Shown piece after piece: positions 7,538-14,753 of a stretch of 38,498 nucleotides of DNA. Position numbers and translations under genes: made by a program. A model generated the notes under the pieces. The model was not told the DNA's origin. It searched no databases and saw only the letters and a program-made list of their open reading frames with translations. The stretch covers positions 1 through 38,498 of the forward strand of contig NZ_RAWI01000041.1 in assembly GCF_003612125.1 (NCBI RefSeq), read 5' to 3'. Numbering within the stretch: the first letter of the stretch is position 1; each line of letters starts with the position of its first letter. Source of the DNA: Corallococcus praedator (GTDB lineage Bacteria; Myxococcota; Myxococcia; Myxococcales; Myxococcaceae).

Positions 7538-9388
7538 CTACTGCGGAAGCGGCTCTTCGGGATCCGCCACGGACTCCAGGGTGTCCGCGGGCGGCACCGG
7601 CCGGAGGACGCGCGGCTCCGCGCGGTCGTCCGTCGGTCCCGGAGGCGTGTCGTGGGCCTCCTCCGCCGCGGCCTCGTCCGCGCTGGTCGCCGTCCGGGCC
7701 GCGCTCTTGGCCAGGGTCTTCTTCAGGGTGAGGGTGTCGCGCACGGTGTTGCTGGAGGTGATGAGCCGCGCCGTCAGCGTGCCGCCGTCCACCGTCACGT
7801 CCAGGAAGCCGTAGGCCTGGTTGTCGCGCAGCGCGGTCCACGCGGGCTGGCTGGTGGCGAAGGGACGCAGGGTCGCGCCGCCACTGCCCACCACGAGGTA
7901 CGGGATGCCGCGCTGGCTGCCGGACGCCACGTTGTCGCCGTACATGGGCTTGCTGCGCTCGTAGTCGTGGTCATGCCCGGTGAGCACCAGGTCCACGCCG
8001 TACTTCTCGAACAGCGGGCCGAACTGGCGGCGCATGGTGAGCTGCGAGCCGTGCTCACCGCTGGACCAGGAAGGGTGGTGGAAGAAGGCCACCGTCCACG
8101 GGCGCGTGTTCGCGGCCAGGTCGCTCTCCGCCCACGCCTTCTGCGCCGCGAGCGTGCACCGGTCCGCGGACGCGAGTCCCACCGCGCAGTTGGAGTCCAG
8201 CGAGATGAAGTGCACCGGGCCCCAGTCGAAGGAGTAGTAGCGCTCCGTGCCCGCCGGGTTGTTGGCCGGCAGGTAGAGGTTGTCCAGGTAGGGCTGCGCC
8301 TGGTTCGTCACGTACTCGTGGTTGCCGGGCGTGGCGAACATGGGCACCTGACGCAAGAGCGTGGCCATGGGCGTGAAGAGGTGCGCCTGGAACTCCGCGT
8401 CGGTGCCGTCCGGATACGCGTTGTCGCCCAGGGCCAGCAGCAGCTCCGAACGCCACGCGGGCGTGGACATCACCGCCATCACCTTCTTCTGGTAGCTGCC
8501 GCCCGTGCCGAAGTCACCCATCGCGGTGAAGTGCACCTTCGTGGCGCTGGAGGGGGTGGACGTCTGGAACCCGCGCAGGCCCGTGGTGCTGCCGCACGCG
8601 GACACGACGTAGCCGTAGGTGCGGCCCGCGGTCAGGTCCGACAGCTTCACCGCGTGGTGCGTGCCGGACACGCCCGCGCTGACCGTGTTCGTCAGGCTGG
8701 TGCCTTCGCCGTAGCGAACGGTGGGCGTGCAGGTGCTGGCCGTGCGGAAGGCCACGATGGCGGAGGTCTGCTTCACGCTCTGCAAGTACGGCAGCCGGGG
8801 CAGCACAGGACCGGAGTCGGACGAGGACGGAGGCGTGGGAGTCGCGCCCGCCGCGCACGCCCGGGTCTCCGCGATGGAGTTCCAGTCATTCACCGTGTTG
8901 CCGTTGACGGTGATGCGCACATAGCGCGCGCTGCGAGCGGAGAAGGACGTCGTCTGCGCGGAGGCGTTGAGGGCGCTGTCGCCCGCGTACGCCTGCGTGA
9001 AGGTGGCGCCGTCCGTGGAGGTGGCGATGGTGAAGTGGTTCTGCCGCTCGTTGCCCCGGTGCCACGCGATGGTGGTGCCGGTGAGGGACTGCGCCGTGCC
9101 CAGGTCCATCTGGAGCCAGACGCCCTGCCCTTGCGCGCTCCAGCGCGTGGCCAGGTTGTCGTCCTGCGTGTTCGCGGCCACGTTGCCGTCGTCGCCACTG
9201 GCCGTCACCGCCTTGGGGGCGAGCTGGTTGCAGTTGGCCGCGGCGAGGGACGCTTCTTCGTCTTGCGCCGCCGGCGCGGGGAGCGCGGCGGGAGGGTCAT
9301 CCGAGTCAGTGGGAACAGGCGGGGACTCGCAGCCAGTCGCGAGCCACGCGCCCAGGAGGCCGGTGGAGACAAGCAGTCGATTGCGCAT
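7538..9388 (-). CDS. Secreted purple acid phosphatase-type lipoprotein with discoidin (F5/8 C) domain
   Basis: A 616-residue lipoprotein. A signal peptide ends in LATGC (Cys20), so it is lipid-anchored outside the cytoplasm. After a Pro/Asp-rich spacer, about residues 55-180 form an F5/8 type C (discoidin) carbohydrate-binding domain (DDNLATRWSAQGQGVWLQMDLG). An Fn3-like domain typical of purple acid phosphatases follows (PYLQSVKQTSAIVAF to TYGYVVSACG). Then comes the metallophosphoesterase with all metal ligands visible: MGDFGTGG, LLALGDNAYPDG, TPGNHEYV, AFFHHPSW, LTGHDHDYERS. The C-terminus is Ala/Glu/Pro-rich. The ATG at 9386-9388 is chosen because it begins the signal peptide. It probably releases phosphate from extracellular esters while bound to a polysaccharide. 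A terminator-like stem-loop follows. Confidence 0.9.
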   Translation of the reverse strand: MRNRLLVSTGLLGAWLATGCESPPVPTDSDDPPAALPAPAAQDEEASLAAANCNQLAPKAVTASGDDGNVAANTQDDNLATRWSAQGQGVWLQMDLGTAQSLTGTTIAWHRGNERQNHFTIATSTDGATFTQAYAGDSALNASAQTTSFSARSARYVRITVNGNTVNDWNSIAETRACAAGATPTPPSSSDSGPVLPRLPYLQSVKQTSAIVAFRTASTCTPTVRYGEGTSLTNTVSAGVSGTHHAVKLSDLTAGRTYGYVVSACGSTTGLRGFQTSTPSSATKVHFTAMGDFGTGGSYQKKVMAVMSTPAWRSELLLALGDNAYPDGTDAEFQAHLFTPMATLLRQVPMFATPGNHEYVTNQAQPYLDNLYLPANNPAGTERYYSFDWGPVHFISLDSNCAVGLASADRCTLAAQKAWAESDLAANTRPWTVAFFHHPSWSSGEHGSQLTMRRQFGPLFEKYGVDLVLTGHDHDYERSKPMYGDNVASGSQRGIPYLVVGSGGATLRPFATSQPAWTALRDNQAYGFLDVTVDGGTLTARLITSSNTVRDTLTLKKTLAKSAARTATSADEAAAEEAHDTPPGPTDDRAEPRVLRPVPPADTLESVADPEEPLPQ

Positions 9389-9498
9389 CGCGGCGGAAAC
9401 GTTGTGTTCCAACCAACATTCCCCCTGCCCCGGAGGGCATCCGGGCAGCCTGGAGAGGAGGCAGGCGTGGGCCGCGCTCCGGGTCCGGAAACGACGAA

Positions 9499-9537
9499 GG
9501 GCCTCCACGCGCCCGGTGTGGGGGAGCGTGAAGGCCC
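9499..9537 (-). terminator. Rho-independent-type terminator after the cystathionine gamma-synthase/lyase gene
   Basis: On the minus strand a 12-bp stem (9537-9526 with 9510-9499, one G-T pair) is followed by TTCGTCGTTTCC. It lies 28 nt after the stop of the gene at 9566-10711 and before the start of the phosphatase lipoprotein gene at 9388. Confidence 0.7.
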
Positions 9538-9565
9538 GGCGTTGAAGCGACGGTGCGGCCGGGGG

Positions 9566-10711
<1,146 letters not shown>

Positions 10712-10771
10712 GGCCCGCGAACTAACACAGTCCCACGTGCCGCGCAGCGCTCCCGGGGTGCCTTCCGGTGT

Positions 10772-11533
10772 CTACTCGAACTGGCCGTGCCGGCCCGCTC
10801 CCCCGGCGAAGCGCGTGGCCCCGGCGATGGACTCCGTTTGGAGCACCTTCACCCCCTCCTGGAACTCCTGGCGCAATGCGTCTTCCAGGCCCAGCCCGGC
10901 CTGCGTGTAGGCGGACATCCGGTCCGCCTTCATGCACGCCTGGGGGAACGCGGCCAGTTGGTGCGCCAGGGCCTCCGCCGCCGCCCGGGCCTCGCCCTTC
11001 GGCACCACGCGGTTGACCAGCCCCATGCCCAGCGCTTCGGACGCGGGTACGGGGCGGCCGGTGAGGATGAGGTCCAGGGCCCGGGACAGGCCAATCAGCC
11101 GGGGCAGGCGCACGGTGCCCCCGTCGATGAGCGGCACGCCCCAGCGGCGGCAGAAGACGCCCAGCACCGCGTCCTCCTCCGCCACGCGCAAATCACACCA
11201 CAGGGCCAGCTCCAGCCCCCCCGCCACCGCGTGCCCGGAGATGGCCGCCACCACCGGCTTGGACAGCAACATGCGCGACGGGCCCATGGGCCCATCCCCT
11301 TCCGGCTCCAGGCGCGACAGGCGCCCTTCCGCCACGGCCTTCAGGTCCGCGCCCGAGCAGAACGTGCCCGCGTCGCCGAAGAGCACGCCCACGCGCGCGT
11401 CGGGGTCCGCGTCGAAGGCGCGGAAGGCATCCGCCAGTCCGGTCGCCGTGTCGCGGTCCACCGCGTTGCGCACCTCCGGGCGGTGGAGGATGACGGTGGT
11501 GACGGGGCCGTTCTTCTCGACGTGCACGCTCAT
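10772..11533 (-). CDS. Crotonase-fold enoyl-CoA hydratase/isomerase family protein
   Basis: A 253-residue crotonase. The oxyanion-hole elements are present (CSGADLKAVAEG and ISGHAVAGGLELALWCD). The first catalytic Glu of the hydratase pair (in GGLELA) is kept, but the second, normally in FGQPEI, is replaced: the segment reads LGVFCRRWGVPLIDGGT, placing Cys at the Glu site and Asp further on. This version is a recurrent crotonase subgroup whose members are annotated as hydratases but may isomerise, hydrolyse or decarboxylate instead. So the reaction should not be taken as enoyl-CoA hydration. It lies 60 nt upstream of the cystathionine enzyme and is divergent from the methyltransferase (84-nt gap). 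Confidence 0.85.
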   Translation of the reverse strand: MSVHVEKNGPVTTVILHRPEVRNAVDRDTATGLADAFRAFDADPDARVGVLFGDAGTFCSGADLKAVAEGRLSRLEPEGDGPMGPSRMLLSKPVVAAISGHAVAGGLELALWCDLRVAEEDAVLGVFCRRWGVPLIDGGTVRLPRLIGLSRALDLILTGRPVPASEALGMGLVNRVVPKGEARAAAEALAHQLAAFPQACMKADRMSAYTQAGLGLEDALRQEFQEGVKVLQTESIAGATRFAGGAGRHGQFE

Positions 11534-11617
11534 GGCCCCGGGTTTTCCCCCGCCTCCCGTCCGGCCTGCAATATGAGGGGCGGCGCGCGGGTGCGAAACA
11601 GGAAGGACCGACGGGGC

Positions 11618-12619
11618 ATGGCGGACGAAGGCAAGCAGGACTCACAGGACGCGGCGGCGACGGGCACGAACATGTTCGAGAACCGCCTGCGCAAGAACGC
11701 GAAGCGCCTGCGCAAGTGGGCCCGCGCGCAGGGGCTCACCGCCTTCCGCGTCTATGACCGGGACATCCCGGAGTACTCCTACGCGGTGGACCTCTACGGA
11801 GACCACGCGCACGTCGTGGAGTATCCGCGCCGCAAGGCCCACGCGAAGGGCGCCAGCACGGATTCCGAGCGCGCGGAGGTGCTCGCCGCCGTCACCGCCG
11901 TGCTGGGCGTGCCCGCGGAGAAGACGTCCGTGAAGACGCACACGCCCCAGCCCTGGGGCCGCTCGCAGTACGGCCGCGTGGGCCAGGGCAGCGAGCGGCT
12001 GGTGGTGGAGGAGCAGGGGCTGAAGTTCTGGGTGAACCTGGGCGACTACCTGGACACCGGCCTGTTCATGGACCACCGCAACACCCGCGCGCGCGTGCGC
12101 ACGGAGGCCAAGGGCAAACAGTTCCTCAACCTCTTCGCGTACACGGGCGCCTTCACGGTGTACGCGGCGGCGGGCGGCGCCAGGGGCAGCGTGAGCGTGG
12201 ACCTGTCCAACACGTACCTGGACTGGGCGGAGGACAACCTGGTGCTCAACGGCCTGGCGGATCCGCGCCACGTGCTCATCCGCGCGGACGCGAAGGCGTG
12301 GCTGGAGGACCAGGCCCGGCACGGGGAGGACCGGTACGACCTCATCGTGTGCGACCCGCCGTCGTTCTCCACGTCGAAGAAGATGTCGGGCAACTTCGAC
12401 GTGCAGCGCGACCACGTGCGGATGCTCGAACACCTCCAGGCGCTCTTGTCGCCCGGAGGTGTCCTGTACTTCTCCACGAACTACCTGGGCTTCGAACTGA
12501 AGGACTCCGCGACCCGGGGCCTGGAGCAGGTGGAGGAACTCACCCCCCGCTCCATCCCCGAGGACTTCCACCGCAAGGAGATCCACCGCTGCTGGCGCAT
12601 GGTGGCCCCCTCGCGCTGA
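11618..12619 (+). CDS. Stand-alone RlmK-type 23S rRNA methyltransferase
   Basis: SAM-dependent methyltransferase of 333 residues that matches the C-terminal RlmK half of E. coli RlmKL, which makes 7-methylguanine 2069 in 23S rRNA. The start of the homologous region is distinctive: NMFENRLRKNAKRLRKWAR then FRVYDRDIPEYSYAVDLYG. The SAM site is LNLFAYTGAFTVYAA, with acidic SVDLSNTYLDWAEDN, and the catalytic loop is VCDPPSFSTSKKM, followed by FDVQRDH. There is no THUMP or RlmL domain attached. The ATG at 11618 is chosen because the frame upstream has no family similarity and GGAAGG lies 11 nt before it; the real N-terminal 18 residues are polar and disordered. Target assignment is by homology only. 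Confidence 0.85.
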   Translation: MADEGKQDSQDAAATGTNMFENRLRKNAKRLRKWARAQGLTAFRVYDRDIPEYSYAVDLYGDHAHVVEYPRRKAHAKGASTDSERAEVLAAVTAVLGVPAEKTSVKTHTPQPWGRSQYGRVGQGSERLVVEEQGLKFWVNLGDYLDTGLFMDHRNTRARVRTEAKGKQFLNLFAYTGAFTVYAAAGGARGSVSVDLSNTYLDWAEDNLVLNGLADPRHVLIRADAKAWLEDQARHGEDRYDLIVCDPPSFSTSKKMSGNFDVQRDHVRMLEHLQALLSPGGVLYFSTNYLGFELKDSATRGLEQVEELTPRSIPEDFHRKEIHRCWRMVAPSR

Positions 12620-12624
12620 AAGCC

Positions 12625-12643
12625 GTCACCTGCTGGCGGTGAC
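12625..12643. terminator. Short hairpin between convergent genes
   Basis: GTCACC (12625-12630) and GGTGAC (12638-12643) pair across 7 nt, in the 23-nt gap between the methyltransferase stop and the lipoprotein stop. A weak structure with no U-tract. Confidence 0.35.
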
Positions 12644-13848
12644 TACAGCCAGCAGACGTTGTCCTGGCAGCGCTCGCCGGACGGGCACTCGCAGTTGGCC
12701 TGGCAGACCTTGCCGGAGCCGTTGTTCACGGGCTTGCACTGGCCGCTGGTGCAGGCCTGGCCGGCGGGGCACTCGCAGTTGGCCCGGCACACGGAGCCGG
12801 ACGTGCCGGCGTCCTGCGACGGCTGCGTCGGGGGCAGCTTGCACTTGCCGCTGGTGCAGACCTCACCGGACGGGCACTCGCAGTTCACCGTGCAGGACAT
12901 GCCGCTGCCCGTGCCGGGGTCCGGCGTGGGCGCCTTGCACTTGCCGCTGGAGCAGACCTGACCGGAGGGGCAGTCGCAGTTGGCCTGGCACGACTGGCCC
13001 GGGTCCGGCTGTGGCGACTTGCACTGACCGCTGGTGCAGACCTGGCCGGCGGGGCACTCGCAGTTGGCCTTGCACGCGCCACCGGAGGGGATGGGCAGGC
13101 AGTAGCCAATCTCGCACTTGGTGTCCGCCGAGCACTCCGTGGTGGAGGTGCAGGGCGAGCGGCACTGGCCGTTCACGCAGTCGTTGTTGGCCGGGCACTG
13201 GGCCTGCGTGGTGCAGGCGTTGGGGTCCTGCTGGCGGGGCTCGCACAGGCCCTGGATGCACACACCGTTGGGGCCGCACTTGGCATCCGTGTCACACCCG
13301 GCCTTGCAGACGCTGTTGATGCAGTAGCGGTCCGCGCCGCAGTCCGTATTGACCCGGCAGGTCGGGGCGGTGCCGCCGTCCGTCTGGGAGCCGCCGTCCG
13401 GCCTGGTGCCGCCGTCCGTCTGGGAGCCGCCATCCGGCTTGGTGCCGCCATCCGTCTTGGTGCCGCCGTCCGTCTTGGTGCCACCGTCCGTCGAGCCACC
13501 GCTGCCGGGCTTGGGGGTGCAGAAGTTGTCCTGGCAGCGGCCGGAGGCGCCGCATTCCGAGTCGCGGTAGCAGGACTGGGCGCACCAGCCGTTGATGCAC
13601 ATCTGCGAGCCGGGACACTCGCTGGAGTACACGCAGGAGTTGGCGTCGGAGGAGAGGTCCCAGCAACTGCCGGCCCGACAGTACTGGTCGGAGCCACAGT
13701 CGGACGTACTCACGCAGCTGGAGCTGTAGTCGTAGTCATCGTCAGGCCAGTACCCGTCTCCACGCGTATCGAGGATGCAACCCGACAACAGGCCTAACAG
13801 CGCAAGGAACGGCACGAACAGCGTGCCGCGAAGCGAGGTGTTCCTCAT
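12643..13848 (-). CDS. Cys-rich repeat lipoprotein (twelve four-cysteine modules)
   Basis: A 401-residue lipoprotein. The signal peptide ends LLSGC (Cys24). The mature part has twelve modules, each with four or five cysteines: three of the CX5CX5CX4C type (for example CVSTSDCGSDQYCRAGSC), a (DGGT/S-x-x)n linker at about residues 118-160, four more of the same type, then five nearly identical modules of the C-x-A-N-C-E-C-P-x-G-Q-x-C-T-S-G-x-C type, separated by Pro/Asp/Ser spacers. Such modules are presumably disulfide-bonded and are common in myxobacterial surface proteins; a specific ligand is not known. The start is the ATG at 13846-13848 (GGAG 9 nt upstream); an in-frame TTG 15 nt earlier is less likely. 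It is divergent from the sigma factor gene, suggesting but not proving regulation by it. Confidence 0.85.
   Translation of the reverse strand: MRNTSLRGTLFVPFLALLGLLSGCILDTRGDGYWPDDDYDYSSSCVSTSDCGSDQYCRAGSCWDLSSDANSCVYSSECPGSQMCINGWCAQSCYRDSECGASGRCQDNFCTPKPGSGGSTDGGTKTDGGTKTDGGTKPDGGSQTDGGTRPDGGSQTDGGTAPTCRVNTDCGADRYCINSVCKAGCDTDAKCGPNGVCIQGLCEPRQQDPNACTTQAQCPANNDCVNGQCRSPCTSTTECSADTKCEIGYCLPIPSGGACKANCECPAGQVCTSGQCKSPQPDPGQSCQANCDCPSGQVCSSGKCKAPTPDPGTGSGMSCTVNCECPSGEVCTSGKCKLPPTQPSQDAGTSGSVCRANCECPAGQACTSGQCKPVNNGSGKVCQANCECPSGERCQDNVCWL
13382..13489 (-). repeat. Six tandem 18-bp units encoding the DGG linker
   Basis: Units start at 13382, 13400, 13418, 13436, 13454 and 13472 and differ at a few positions. 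The first four alternate as two 36-bp pairs (GTCTGGGAG.. then GGCCTGGTG..), the last two are nearly identical. They encode the Asp-Gly-Gly-Thr/Ser-x-x linker of the Cys-rich lipoprotein, so the linker length could change by slippage. Confidence 0.85.
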
Positions 13849-13942
13849 GAGTGGGGGCTCCAAAGGAATAGGATGGGTCCGGACCGGCCACCGGGGGGGT
13901 CATCCGATTTCGTGAGGCTTCGACGCAAGAGGGGGCCGAATC

Positions 13943-13966
13943 GATCAAATAATTTTGATCTTTTTT
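13943..13966 (+). promoter_or_regulatory. AT-rich perfect palindrome followed by T6 upstream of the sigma gene
   Basis: GATCAAA (13943-13949) and TTTGATC (13954-13960) are perfect complements around TAAT, and T6 follows directly (13961-13966). In this very GC-rich genome a 24-nt block this AT-rich stands out. Read as RNA on the plus strand it looks like a small terminator or attenuator in the sigma gene leader; read as DNA it could be an operator or an AT-rich promoter element for the divergent lipoprotein gene. TCTCCGGAGA (13971-13980), a perfect 10-bp palindrome, follows. Confidence 0.5.
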
Positions 13967-14070
13967 CGTCTCTCCGGAGACCCAGGGGCACGGAGGCAGT
14001 GTGCTCGTCTGGACCACCGACACAGACTGGAGGGCGTTCCTCGATGGGGGGAACGTCCTGCGTCACCTTG

Positions 14071-14076
14071 AAGGAG
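14071..14076 (+). promoter_or_regulatory. Ribosome binding site deciding the sigma factor start
   Basis: AAGGAG at 14071-14076 lies 8 nt before the in-frame GTG at 14085. This is a near-ideal Shine-Dalgarno, and the reason to prefer that start over an in-frame GTG at 14001, which would add 28 residues with no family similarity. Confidence 0.7.
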
Positions 14077-14084
14077 AAGCGGCG

Positions 14085-14753
14085 GTGTTCATCCGTGGAG
14101 CACGCTCGTGGGCTGCCGCGAACCCACCCGAAGCCGGGTCGGGCGAGGGCGCCACGCGCGCGCAGCAGTCCACGGACGAAGCCCACCTGCTCCTCCTGGT
14201 GCGCCGCATCCAGGCCGGGGAACTCTCCGCCTTCGAGCAGCTCTATGAGGCCACGCGCGAGGACGCGGCGCGAACGCTGCGCCACCTGGTGGGCAACCGC
14301 GTGGAGGTGGAGGACCTGCTCCAGGAGACGTACCTGCGGCTGCTCACGGCGGTGAAGGGCTTCCGGGGCGAGTCGCGCTTCCGCACGTTCCTCTACCGGG
14401 TGTGCTCCAACGTGGCGCTGAGCCACCTGCGCTGGAAGCGGAGGCGGCCGGAGGATGCGTTCGCGGATCCGCCGGAGGTGGTGGCCCCGGGGGAGGATCC
14501 GGAGCGCGCCGCGGAGCGTCGTCAGGCGGCCCGGCTGGTGGAGGCGGCGCTGGAGAAGCTCAAGCCCAAGAAGCGGATCGTCTTCGTGTACCACGAGCTG
14601 TGCGGCATGAGTCCGGACGAGATCGCCCTGGCCGTGGGAAGCTCCGTCAACACCGTGCGCAGCCGCCTGCACCACGCGAGAGTGGAGTTCACCGAAGCCA
14701 TGCAGCGTCTGGTCGTCGCCCGTCCGGTGGGAGGCTCCCATGGCCGGCCATGA
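14085..14753 (+). CDS. ECF-type RNA polymerase sigma factor
   Basis: A 222-residue group-4 sigma factor. Region 2 is clear: LVRRIQAGELSAFEQLYEAT, then VEVEDLLQETYLRLL (the DxxQE motif of region 2.2), then FRGESRFRTFLYRVCSNVAL. Region 4 follows after an acidic spacer: ALEKLKPKKRIVFVYHEL and the helix-turn-helix MSPDEIALAVGSSVNTVRSRLHHAR. There is no region 3, as expected. The start is the GTG at 14085, with AAGGAG 8 nt upstream. Its 3' end overlaps the anti-sigma gene by 14 nt, so the two are translationally coupled, the standard arrangement for a sigma factor held by its partner. The upstream region is shared with a divergent Cys-rich lipoprotein gene, a candidate target. Confidence 0.93.
   Translation: MFIRGARSWAAANPPEAGSGEGATRAQQSTDEAHLLLLVRRIQAGELSAFEQLYEATREDAARTLRHLVGNRVEVEDLLQETYLRLLTAVKGFRGESRFRTFLYRVCSNVALSHLRWKRRRPEDAFADPPEVVAPGEDPERAAERRQAARLVEAALEKLKPKKRIVFVYHELCGMSPDEIALAVGSSVNTVRSRLHHARVEFTEAMQRLVVARPVGGSHGRP

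Noticed and set aside
13382-13489. CRISPR-like array
   Set aside because: Units are 18 bp, head-to-tail with no spacers, and are in frame with the lipoprotein linker.
14001-14084. Upstream start of the sigma factor at GTG 14001
   Set aside because: It adds 28 residues without family similarity, while the GTG at 14085 has a perfect AAGGAG at the right spacing.
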